Positions 16,374 through 24,270 of a DNA stretch of 57,765 bases are shown here, piece by piece; positions within the stretch are counted from its first letter, which is position 1, and each line of letters opens with the position of its first letter. Made by a program: the position numbers and the translations under genes. Below the pieces are notes generated by a model. The model was not told the DNA's origin. It saw only the letters and a program-made list of their open reading frames with translations, and did not search any database. Source of the stretch: a virus; the IMG/VR virus record IMGVR_UViG_3300047481_002095, positions 1 to 57,765 of that record. The stretch is one strand, 5' to 3'.

Positions 16374-16392
16374 TTTATATATGGGGATAACA

Positions 16393-19300
16393 ATGTCAGA
16401 TACCACTTTCAGGCCATACAAGTCAAAGTTGAATCCCAATGAACGAAAGATGCCCATGGTTGTTGACACCATGAACTGGTGTGACAATGCTTGCTCTGTG
16501 TTTTTCGACTTATTTGTGGGTCTTTATGGTGGTGTCAAGATAGGGGATGTGACTAACTTTTTGACAGAAAAGCAAGACACTACTACTGACGCTGACTTGC
16601 TTTGTGCCATCAACTGGTTTCGAGCTATGCCAGTCAGCAATCCCGATGCTGTTGTTGGTCCTGAGCAGTTGGTGGTTAGGTTTCGAGATTATTCTGGCCA
16701 CAATCCTAGCCCAATGGCGAGTATGTATCTGTCGGCACCTGTAAATCCAAGGTATACATGGGTGGATTGCCGGTTTTTATATCAACAGATGTGTCAGACA
16801 CTTGGTGCCAATCTTGATGTTGATATCTCCACTCTTGTTCAGACAGGTCTTTTGCCCATTCAAAAAGATACGCAGCTTAATGCCTACAGCTTCTGCTCTA
16901 ATGTTTTTGGAGAGGGCGTGAAAGAAGACCCATCTGCTAAGGTAACTTCATATACAGCAGCAGCAAATGCTCTGAGTGGTGCCACTAATCCAATCATCAC
17001 ATACGAGGATTATCGCCAAATATTGTCTAGTGCTATCACTAATCGTCCATCTCGTAAGGGGGCCAAAGACATTTTGGCTGCTGACCTCGACAGCACCAAG
17101 ACAGGAGTCTTACCGGGAAACTATGTGTCGCAAAGAATCGCAATGTATCAGGCAAGCGCAGCTTCCAAGGCAAGGGGAGTGGTGTTGCCAAATAGGCTTA
17201 GGGTTAAGGCATATTTGCAAAATTTGGTGGGACTGAATTATATCTGCACTACTTGGGCAGCCCCCATGCTCAGGGCAGTAGGAGATATCAAGAGCAAGAA
17301 TAGCAATAACTATCGGTTTGTGGGCGAGAGACTTGAAAGGCAACAGGAAATTGACAACCTTCTCGCAGTTTCAAATATTCGTTCTGCACAGGCTATTCTT
17401 CAACAGTTTCGAGCAAATGAATCCAATCAATTCTACATCAAAAAGAGGCATATTGGCAAGGGTTTGCCAAGTCTTTACGATATGTGGGATTTAATGGACG
17501 AGAAGGAAGGTATCGATAATTACATCCAGTCTCTAAAGGGTGACAAAACTGAAAGGCTACCTATTCGTGAACTATTGCAAATCATCTATCCTCATCGCAA
17601 AAGTGTGAGCGCAGAACTGTTTTTGTCAGCAGCGGAACTGACTGATGTTGAGGACAGGCAAAACAGGTGCATGGTTCATCCGACTGTCCGAGGCAGTTTG
17701 GTAATCAACTTTGGCAAGTCCAGCACAATATTCGGAGCAATTACTCCTCCAGACACCCTCATCAAATTTCGGGGAGAGATGGTTCCCGCTGGTCAGACTG
17801 GCATGATCTGGTTCACTATGCACTTGGTTGATGGTGGCAAATGGGTAAAGCACCACATTCCTTGCCATTCATCTCGATATTTTGAGGAAATTTACGCTTG
17901 GAAGAAAGACCTTCCAACTCTTCCATTTCCTCGCCGTTCCCTTTATGGATACGCTATTGGAAACAAGATTTCCGACACCCGCAAGATTGATTTAAGGAGG
18001 AAAAAAGCCTCCAAGCAATATCTTCGCACTCTCGAAAACATGACGCATAATGTCGAATTTGATCCAACCACTCAATTCATGGTGGACCAAGAACTGAATG
18101 TCACAATTACGGCAAGGGTCAAGAAAATACCTCCTGTTCGTGATGTGCCTGTTGGATCACGAATCATGGGTCTGAATAAGAATCAAACCATTCGTGATTG
18201 TTATTCCATTTGGGAAAGAGTGGAAGCCAACACAAGTGGGAGCTTTCAACATCCAGTAGTGCAAGATGTTTGGCTCAGGCTTGTAGCCGATGGTCATGTG
18301 ACTTCGACTGTCAATGGGCCTAATGGTCAAATTGATCAGATGAGTTATTCAGGCCCAGATGTCGCAAATTGTGGCAACTGGATGCAGGAAAGGTCGAATT
18401 TCATCACTAGCGTTGATGATGCTGACCAAAGCATCATGAAGCACTTCCTCTGGAATAATCGAGTCAAGCTCTACGCTTGGAACTGTGTGTACGCTGGCAC
18501 TTTGATGAAAGCCATCAGCAAGCAGATGACGACTGCCAATCGCAATTTATTCAGGAATGAGATTCTTTCATTCGTGGGAGGTCGATTTGGTTGCCGATTG
18601 GGCAGTTTGGCGCAAGTTTCCCTTGACCTTCTTCGTCGCATGAAGTCTGTTATTTCTTGCTATTTCAGCAGGAATAACGCATTTACAATTGAGGAAAGGT
18701 CTGCATTCGACAAAGAGCTTATGGAATTGTTTGAGTCTCTTGACAACAAGATGAACAACAAGAGAAAGGAAAAGGTCAATCGAACCCTTAGTTCTATTTT
18801 TCAGGTTGCCAAGCAGCACAATGTTGTGAGACTTGTGGTGACCAAGAATCTTCAGACTCCAGACGCAAATGTCAGGTCTGTGATGAATCAGAGGTCTGTT
18901 GACTGGTGTGCAAGGAAGATTGAGGAAAAGATCGTTGATTTAGGTAATGTGATTGGGATTTATGTGGACTTGGTTGAGGCTCTTGACCTGTCACATCTTG
19001 ATCCATTCATCTACATCGCCAAGGGTGATGTCGGCAAGGAGTGTCAGTTTGACGAGGTTGAGTCATCATCTCTTCTGCCTATCCACACTTCGATGTTTCG
19101 TGATTGGCATGGTTTGGTGAATAAGGGCAGAACAACTACTCCTATTTACCATTCAGCCTTGAGGTCATTTGCATCTCACTATGGACTTCGTTTTGATGAT
19201 CTTGCAAGGATCAAGGCAGCAGAACTTGCCAAGATGTTACCTGACCAAAAGGTTTTCATTCCTCACAGGGGAGGCAGATTCTTTATGTCCACTTATCCTG

Positions 19301-19416
19301 TCACCAGCACATCAAGGCCAGTCTCTTACGATGGAAGGCAGAGGTTTTTGAACAGCGGAGACATGGTTGCTCCTGTCAACACAATGCTTCGTGGTTTCCG
19401 ACGAGCTAGGTCTTGA
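16393..19416 (+). CDS. Putative Cas12/TnpB-like RuvC-fold protein with degenerate active site
   Basis: 1007 residues from ATG 16393 (GGGG 7 nt upstream; an ATG at 16381 lacks a site). Seen: an N-terminal helix ending CSVFFDLFVGLYGG; a beta-rich wedge-like stretch ending NVTITARVKKIPP; then SRIMGLNKNQT followed by YSIWERVE, which lines up with TnpB's EIGVDLGIKT; a long helical block; VVRLVVTKNLQ at about 811-821, in the place of RuvC-II; and SGDMVAPVNTMLRGF near the end, in the place of RuvC-III (D-x-x-A-x-x-N-x-x-x-R-G, Asp 990). At the first site Asp is Asn595 and at the second Glu appears to be Lys818, so DNA cutting is doubtful. There is no zinc ribbon. The order wedge, RuvC-I, helices, RuvC-II, RuvC-III at the C-terminus is that of type V effectors. 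No CRISPR array or other cas gene is visible. The family call is by eye. Confidence 0.5.
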   Translation: MSDTTFRPYKSKLNPNERKMPMVVDTMNWCDNACSVFFDLFVGLYGGVKIGDVTNFLTEKQDTTTDADLLCAINWFRAMPVSNPDAVVGPEQLVVRFRDYSGHNPSPMASMYLSAPVNPRYTWVDCRFLYQQMCQTLGANLDVDISTLVQTGLLPIQKDTQLNAYSFCSNVFGEGVKEDPSAKVTSYTAAANALSGATNPIITYEDYRQILSSAITNRPSRKGAKDILAADLDSTKTGVLPGNYVSQRIAMYQASAASKARGVVLPNRLRVKAYLQNLVGLNYICTTWAAPMLRAVGDIKSKNSNNYRFVGERLERQQEIDNLLAVSNIRSAQAILQQFRANESNQFYIKKRHIGKGLPSLYDMWDLMDEKEGIDNYIQSLKGDKTERLPIRELLQIIYPHRKSVSAELFLSAAELTDVEDRQNRCMVHPTVRGSLVINFGKSSTIFGAITPPDTLIKFRGEMVPAGQTGMIWFTMHLVDGGKWVKHHIPCHSSRYFEEIYAWKKDLPTLPFPRRSLYGYAIGNKISDTRKIDLRRKKASKQYLRTLENMTHNVEFDPTTQFMVDQELNVTITARVKKIPPVRDVPVGSRIMGLNKNQTIRDCYSIWERVEANTSGSFQHPVVQDVWLRLVADGHVTSTVNGPNGQIDQMSYSGPDVANCGNWMQERSNFITSVDDADQSIMKHFLWNNRVKLYAWNCVYAGTLMKAISKQMTTANRNLFRNEILSFVGGRFGCRLGSLAQVSLDLLRRMKSVISCYFSRNNAFTIEERSAFDKELMELFESLDNKMNNKRKEKVNRTLSSIFQVAKQHNVVRLVVTKNLQTPDANVRSVMNQRSVDWCARKIEEKIVDLGNVIGIYVDLVEALDLSHLDPFIYIAKGDVGKECQFDEVESSSLLPIHTSMFRDWHGLVNKGRTTTPIYHSALRSFASHYGLRFDDLARIKAAELAKMLPDQKVFIPHRGGRFFMSTYPVTSTSRPVSYDGRQRFLNSGDMVAPVNTMLRGFRRARS

Positions 19417-19441
19417 TTTGAATTCTTAATTTGTTAATTTG

Positions 19442-19478
19442 GAGGCAGGATTATTCCTGCCTCTTTTTTTTTTTTTTT
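19442..19478 (+). terminator. Strong intrinsic terminator
   Basis: GAGGCAGGA / TCCTGCCTC, a perfect 9-bp stem with loop TTAT, followed by 15 T residues. It isolates the Cas12/TnpB-like unit from downstream genes. Confidence 0.95.
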
Positions 19479-19487
19479 GAGAGCATC

Positions 19488-19892
19488 ATGGAACTTATCA
19501 CAACAACTTGCCAAAAAAAGTGTTTTGGTTTTGATTCTTATCATGGAAGTTGTTGTCGATTAGAAAATCGAGATTATATTATTGGGCCTATTCATGATCC
19601 TCATGAATTTCTTGATCGACTCAATAAGCACTATTCCCAAAATTTTAAGTATTCAGACATTTTTATTGAATATGAGGAGGGAAGTAAGTTGTTTCCAAAC
19701 AAATTTAATTGGCAAAAGGAAAGTGCTTATCCTGCTTTGAGAATTAATTTGACCACAAGTGATAATTCTTGCATATTTTACAACAACCAATTAAAGCTTT
19801 GTACTGTTTATTCTATCAGGCCAAGCATTTGCTCTTCTTTTCTTTGTGATTATTTGCGTGGAGAGCTTGAAAAGACAAAGTCTTTGTCATAA
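19488..19892 (+). CDS. YkgJ-like Cys-rich (zinc/iron-chelating) protein
   Basis: 134 residues from ATG 19488. The N-terminus has C-x-x-x-C and then GSCCRLE, and the C-terminal part has CIFY, LCTVYSIRPSIC and FLC. The Cys spacing with Y-x-x-RP-x-x-C is that of the YkgJ/UPF0153 putative metal-chelating family. Metal and role are unknown. The start is only 10 nt beyond the T-run of the terminator, so it needs its own promoter or read-through; GAGAGC is a weak Shine-Dalgarno. Confidence 0.7.
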   Translation: MELITTTCQKKCFGFDSYHGSCCRLENRDYIIGPIHDPHEFLDRLNKHYSQNFKYSDIFIEYEEGSKLFPNKFNWQKESAYPALRINLTTSDNSCIFYNNQLKLCTVYSIRPSICSSFLCDYLRGELEKTKSLS

Positions 19893-19915
19893 CATCAATT
19901 TTTTAGGAGAATCAA

Positions 19916-21330
19916 ATGGAAAAGAAAGGAGGCAAGCAAGTGGAGATTGTGGGCTACGAACATCTTCACTTGCACTAGCTAACACAGACTTTTCAACTCT
20001 TGATGGTTTTGGCCAAGTAGAAGAATATTGTGTTCGTGCCCCAAAAATAAATCAAAAGTTTCTTTGCATTTCTGACCATGGAATGATGGGTGCCATTCCA
20101 AGGCAAATCAAAGGTTGTGAAAAGATAAATGACAAGATGGGCAAAGATACTTTGTCTCCAATCTTTGCTTGTGAATTGTATTTAAATAGACTTCAAACAG
20201 AAATGACAGAAGAAGGAGAAGGCAAGAAAATATACTCAAGTCTGACAGAAGAAGAACAAAACGAATTTAAGGCAAGCAGTCACCTTCTTGCAATAGCAAC
20301 AAGTCAAGAAGGATATAAGAACCTAGTTCGTCTTTCGTCATGGGGTTGGACTAAGGGATTCTATAGAAGACCAAGAGTCAATTACGAACAACTGAAAAAG
20401 TACAAAGAAGGAATAATTTTCACATCCTGTTGCTATGCAAGCGAAATAGGAAAGGCTTTTGAAAGAGGAGGAGAAGACGAAGCTTTTAATATGGTTGAAA
20501 GATATATTGAAATGTTTGGCAAAGAACAATTTTACCTAGAAATTATGCTTCTCGACTTCAAAAAGCAAAAACCTTATGACGCATTCATTATCAAGGCTAA
20601 AGAAAAATATGGACTAAAGATTATACTGACAAATGATTGCCACTATTGCAACAAAGAAGATAGTCACTATCAAAGACTAATGTTGATGATTCAGACAAAC
20701 AGAACCATATCTGAGATTGAGAAGGCTCTTAAAGAAGATTCTGACCAAGATTTCTTTGAACTTCAGGATGCTAATCTTTGGATGAAATCTGAAGAAGAAT
20801 TAAATGAAAAGTGGTTGTCTGATTACAGCGATGTTATTCCTTACGAAATTTTTTGCGAGGCCAAGAGAACAACAGTTGAAATTTGTAATAAAGCCAAAGG
20901 TGTTCAGCTTGATAGAAGCCTCAAGTTGCCCATTATACCTGATGGTGACGAAAAGTTAAAAGAAGAGATAATTCTTGGCTTTCAAAGGCGTGGACTGCCT
21001 AAAACAAGAGAATACTTAGACAGAATAAAAGAGGAATATAGCCTTATTACGAGAAAGGGTTTTACTAGTTACTTTTTGATACAAAAAATGATGACAGATG
21101 AGGCTCGTAGGGTTTGTCGTGATCTTTTGGGATTTGGTGATGGTTCACAAGCAGTAGGGCCAGCAAGGGGATCAGCAGCAGCCTCTTTAATTTGCTATTG
21201 CCTAGGAATTACGAGTGTTGATCCTGTTAGAGAGGGATTGTTGTTCAGTCGATTTATGAGCGAGGCTAGAGGTGGAAGAACCTTGCAACTAGAATTTAAA
21301 AATATTGATCCATTACCTTCTGATGATTAA
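19916..21330 (+). CDS. dnaE: DNA polymerase III alpha, N-terminal part (PHP + partial palm), frameshifted
   Basis: The real start is ATG 19916 (TTAGGAGA before it), reading MEKKGGKQVEIVGYEHLHLH and then stop TAG at 19976. The rest of the protein continues in another frame from about 19980: TDFSTLDGFGQ, ISDHGMMG, TNDCHYC, YFLI and GPARGSAAASLICYCLGIT. Joined, HLHLH plus TDFSTLDG is the start of the DnaE PHP domain. A stretch of 8 nt (TAGCTAAC, 19976-19983) looks inserted. The coded part ends LLFSRFMSEARGG and then diverges before the catalytic Asp pair, which is supplied by the gene at 29623-32349. Whether the shift is programmed, mutational or an assembly error cannot be told. Confidence 0.8.
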
Positions 21331-21360
21331 ATAATTTTTTGCAGATAAGGTTTAGATTGA

Positions 21361-22014
21361 TTACCTTCTGTATCCTTTTGCATATTGACTTAAATTATCC
21401 TCATCTTCTTCTTCGATTTCATCGCAATTGTGAGAGTTGGGAGTTTTTCTAGAAGTAGGGCAAAGATACATATTTTTTAATTTTTCTTTGCAATTATATT
21501 CTGTCCACCTTATTGATAATACATTTTCTTTAAGACACTTTTGTCTTTTTGCTTCAGCAATAATTTCGGATGTTTCAAGTTCGATTGAATGAAAACTAGG
21601 GGGACTTTGAAGTTTAGGTAAAATAATTGAGTATTGTCCTTTTTCTTCAAGAATTGATTCAAATTGGTGACACATATCTTCAACAAGATGCAAACACATC
21701 TCATTGAGATTGTACATGGCACAAACTCTTGAGCATGAATTCTTTCCACCTTCTGGCAGTTTATTGTCTATTTCTCTAAGGATTTGGTCGTAATTTGTAA
21801 GTTCGTGTCTAAGAGTATTGACAAATTTTTGTACTTGATTTGAGGCTGGATATCTGCTTGTTATGTATTTTGTTTTTGCATAATCGAGTATATTTGTGTT
21901 TTTTGGTGCTGTTATGTGTAATTCGCTAATGTTAATGGGTTGGCCATCCAAACTGATTGAATATTCAAGTAAGGACTTTTTCTTAGTTTTAAGCCATTCA
22001 TGGAAAGTCAACAT
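21361..22014 (-). CDS. Unknown protein with capsid-targeting-like leader
   Basis: 217 residues. It starts MLTFHEWLKTKKKSLLEYS: the F-H-E-W-L leader is shared with the protein at 5073, followed by L-L-E, a possible prohead-protease site. The body has a few Cys residues and an acidic stretch (EIEEEDEDN) near the end; no family recognised. The start overlaps the stop of the upstream minus gene (22008-22811) by 7 nt. I infer a protein packaged in the head. Confidence 0.7.
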   Translation of the reverse strand: MLTFHEWLKTKKKSLLEYSISLDGQPINISELHITAPKNTNILDYAKTKYITSRYPASNQVQKFVNTLRHELTNYDQILREIDNKLPEGGKNSCSRVCAMYNLNEMCLHLVEDMCHQFESILEEKGQYSIILPKLQSPPSFHSIELETSEIIAEAKRQKCLKENVLSIRWTEYNCKEKLKNMYLCPTSRKTPNSHNCDEIEEEDEDNLSQYAKGYRR

Positions 22015-22811
22015 ATTCTATTTAGCACTTTTTGCATTAAAAATTTGGGGTCAATTTGATTGTTTATTGTGAGTAAAGATATGTTTCGAGGATTGCAGCA
22101 AGGAATAGTGCTAGGCATAAAAAGACTTATTTCAGGTTCATCGAATATGTACTTGATTATTTCTTTTTGCCAACTAATTCTTTTCTGTACTTCTGTTTCA
22201 TCAGGATAAATTAATATCATGTTTGGGTGATTAATGCTTCCTGCATAGTGACTTGTTCCTGTGTCACATCCTATATAAATTTTGCTTTTTTCTATTATTT
22301 TAAAAGTTGTGTATATGTTGTCGCTAAAAAATACATTATTGTTATTGTCCTTGAACAAATGCTTTTTTTCTTTGTCAACGATGCATATTGAATTTTTGTA
22401 TTGGTTTTTGATGGCTTGGAATATTTCTTCTGGATTGGATATGGCTCTTTTTTCATTATATTCTGGTGATAAACATGGTATGAAAACACAATCGTTTTTG
22501 TGATTAAAAAGGTTTTGTGTTTCTGTAAAAAAACCTTTGTGTTGTAAAAAAGGAGACCACACCCAAAGGTTGATGAAATTAATTTGTGGGAAATAACTTT
22601 CTTGAGTGAATCTTACAAGATTGTCAGGAAATAAGTTGAGTGTAGAAATATATGGGTTACAGTCTTTGTAATCAATTTGTATTTTTTTTGATTTAAAGTA
22701 TTTGTATAAGGCTGTTAATTGAATTTCGTCTCCAATTCTGTGTTGGGGATGACATTCAAATATACCTGTTGTTACTGATTGCCAAGTTTTTCTGTAGATT
22801 GAAAAGTCCAT
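22008..22811 (-). CDS. Glycosyltransferase family 9-like (heptosyltransferase-like) protein
   Basis: 267 residues. CHPQHRIGDEIQLTALYKYF near the start matches the 'G-D-x-x-x-x-x-P/L-L' N-terminal motif of GT9 enzymes. IYIGCDTGTSHYAGSINHP at about residues 182-200 matches their donor-binding 'D-T-G-x-x-H-x-A' motif. GT9 includes LPS heptosyltransferases that use ADP-heptose, fitting the HldE gene at 238. The chain is shorter than usual (about 320-350 aa). No Shine-Dalgarno is free: a 14-bp hairpin ends at the start codon. Confidence 0.7.
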   Translation of the reverse strand: MDFSIYRKTWQSVTTGIFECHPQHRIGDEIQLTALYKYFKSKKIQIDYKDCNPYISTLNLFPDNLVRFTQESYFPQINFINLWVWSPFLQHKGFFTETQNLFNHKNDCVFIPCLSPEYNEKRAISNPEEIFQAIKNQYKNSICIVDKEKKHLFKDNNNNVFFSDNIYTTFKIIEKSKIYIGCDTGTSHYAGSINHPNMILIYPDETEVQKRISWQKEIIKYIFDEPEISLFMPSTIPCCNPRNISLLTINNQIDPKFLMQKVLNRIC

Positions 22812-22843
22812 AAAATAAGGGGAGTCATGCTCCCCTTATTTTA
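22811..22843 (-). terminator. Bidirectional hairpin terminator abutting a start codon
   Basis: TAAAATAAGGGGAG / CTCCCCTTATTTTA, a perfect 14-bp stem with a 5-nt loop TCATG. A/T runs on both sides make it work in either direction. On the minus strand it follows the acidic-repeat gene and directly touches the ATG of the GT9-like gene. Confidence 0.75.
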
Positions 22844-22861
22844 ACTTAAATTTGGCTAATT

Positions 22862-23752
22862 TCAGTCATCTTCATCTTCATCTTCATCTTCATCTTCATC
22901 TTCGTCTTCGTCATGATCTTCGTCTTCGTCATGATCTTCGTCTTCGTCATGATCTTCGTCTTCGTCATCATATTCGTCTTCGTCATCATATTCGTCTTCG
23001 TCATCATATTCGTCATGATCTTCGTCATGATCTTCGTCTTCGTCATGATCATCGTCTTCGTCTTCGTCATGATCATCGTCTTTGTCTTCGTCGCCGTAAG
23101 AATCTTCTGATGCAGCAACTTCAAAAATTGATTGATTGAGTTTGCGGTTGAATGATTCATTTGTAGAAAGAAGGTGGGCGATAAGGTCGAATGATTCATT
23201 TTGTTGTGTCATGGCAACAAAGAATTCTTCAAAAATGTCGCTTCTTTTCATTTCAAGAATTGTGTCAAGGATGTATTTCTTATTTGAGGCACAAACTTCA
23301 ACTGCTTCCTTGATTGCGTCTATGGCTTCAGATGGGCTGTTTTCCAGACCAGCTAATCTTTCAGAACGAACTCTTTTTGTAAATTCAGCCAAGCTAAGGT
23401 TCTTTTTCTTGTCGAGCCATTCCATGGTTGTATTTTTGGGATATGATCCAAGAACCTTTTCTTTTTCACCATGAGCGGTCTTTGGCATACTTTCGTAGCC
23501 TTTTTTGCCTTTGTGTCCAAGGCCGTCTGTGCCAAAACCCTTGTTGGGATCAGGTGCATCTTTTCCGCCTTTATAAGGAGAAATTTTACCAGATTGGGCA
23601 ACGCCTCCTGCATTTTGTGGGAACTTGCCAAGACTAGGAGATGATGGTGAAGGGCCATCATAGTCAGGTGTAAGTTCTGTTTTGGCCTTCATTCCCTTTT
23701 CATTGGCCTTTTCTCTCATCTCTTCTACATAACGCTGGAAGTTTTGTTTCAT
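22862..23752 (-). CDS. Protein with long acidic Asp/Glu/His repeat tail
   Basis: 296 residues from the second ATG (23752), which has GGAG 6 nt upstream; the ATG at 23764 has no room for a site. The start MKQNFQRYVEEMREK loosely recalls the leader of packaged proteins. A Gly/Pro/Lys-rich middle is followed by a helical region (LSLAEFTKRVRSERLAGLEN) and about 75 residues made almost only of D, E, H and Y (units such as DEDHDE and YDDEDE). Such tails mimic DNA or bind cations or basic proteins. Family unknown; a prohead core/scaffold role is possible. Confidence 0.7.
   Translation of the reverse strand: MKQNFQRYVEEMREKANEKGMKAKTELTPDYDGPSPSSPSLGKFPQNAGGVAQSGKISPYKGGKDAPDPNKGFGTDGLGHKGKKGYESMPKTAHGEKEKVLGSYPKNTTMEWLDKKKNLSLAEFTKRVRSERLAGLENSPSEAIDAIKEAVEVCASNKKYILDTILEMKRSDIFEEFFVAMTQQNESFDLIAHLLSTNESFNRKLNQSIFEVAASEDSYGDEDKDDDHDEDEDDDHDEDEDHDEDHDEYDDEDEYDDEDEYDDEDEDHDEDEDHDEDEDHDEDEDEDEDEDEDEDD
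22866..23093 (+). repeat. Triplet/hexamer low-complexity repeat coding for the acidic tail
   Basis: Tandem CATCTT, CGTCTT and CGTCATGATCTT units on the + strand, imperfect and in frame with the minus-strand gene. No spacers are present, so it is not CRISPR. Such tracts expand and shrink by slippage. Confidence 0.85.
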
Positions 23753-23898
23753 AGTTTTCTCCATATCCTTAATAAAAGGACTAATTTCAGAACTTAAACT
23801 ATATAAGGTTCAAATTATAAAAATTAAAATGAATATTTTATTTGTTTTTTAAGTCAAAAAATAAAATTTGATATTTTTGGTGAAATTATCTAAACTTT

Positions 23899-23927
23899 TT
23901 GAAAACAATTCCAGATAATACTATTGT
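23899..23927 (+). promoter_or_regulatory. Sigma70-like promoter
   Basis: TTGAAA at 23899-23904, 17-nt spacer, TATTGT at 23922-23927, about 22 nt before the next start codon. The surrounding gap (23753-23949) is otherwise very AT-rich and lies between divergent genes. Confidence 0.45.
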
Positions 23928-23949
23928 GCTAGACATTAAAGGAGATTTT

Positions 23950-24225
23950 ATGAAAAGTTATTTACATGAAACAGAGCGTTTTATTATCAATGAGGCATTG
24001 GATCGTTTGTTGTCTGATATGAAAAAAGACCCTGAAAATGTACGCAAGCCTTTCGATGAAATGATCGAAATGTGTACCGACTATGCTATTCCAGAATCAT
24101 GGGACAGCTATATTGAAATAAATTCAATAAGATTGAATCTGAAAAATCTTGCGAGTCAGAAGTCATTTCCTATAAAACCTTTGAGGAATCTTTTGGTTCT
24201 GATATTGACTAAAATATTATCATAA
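23950..24225 (+). CDS. Small protein, unknown function
   Basis: 91 residues from ATG 23950, with AAAGGAG 6 nt upstream. Mostly helical and charged; ETERFIINEALDRLLSDMKK opens it. No family recognised. It has its own promoter-like site just upstream. Confidence 0.7.
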   Translation: MKSYLHETERFIINEALDRLLSDMKKDPENVRKPFDEMIEMCTDYAIPESWDSYIEINSIRLNLKNLASQKSFPIKPLRNLLVLILTKILS

Positions 24226-24270
24226 ATTATGAATAATATCAGTCGATTTAGATTAAGGATTGGTGATAGC

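Noticed and set aside
16016-19500. Search for a CRISPR array or tracr-like repeat beside the Cas12/TnpB-like gene
   Set aside because: I found no direct repeats of 20-40 nt with spacers on either side. An array may lie outside the window.
22866-23093. Array-like tandem repeat that could be taken for CRISPR
   Set aside because: Units of 6-12 nt without spacers, in frame with an acidic-tail gene. It is coding low-complexity DNA.
22852-23139. + strand frames in the acidic-repeat region (Leu/His/Arg or Ile/Phe/Val repeats)
   Set aside because: Artefacts of the triplet repeat read in other frames.
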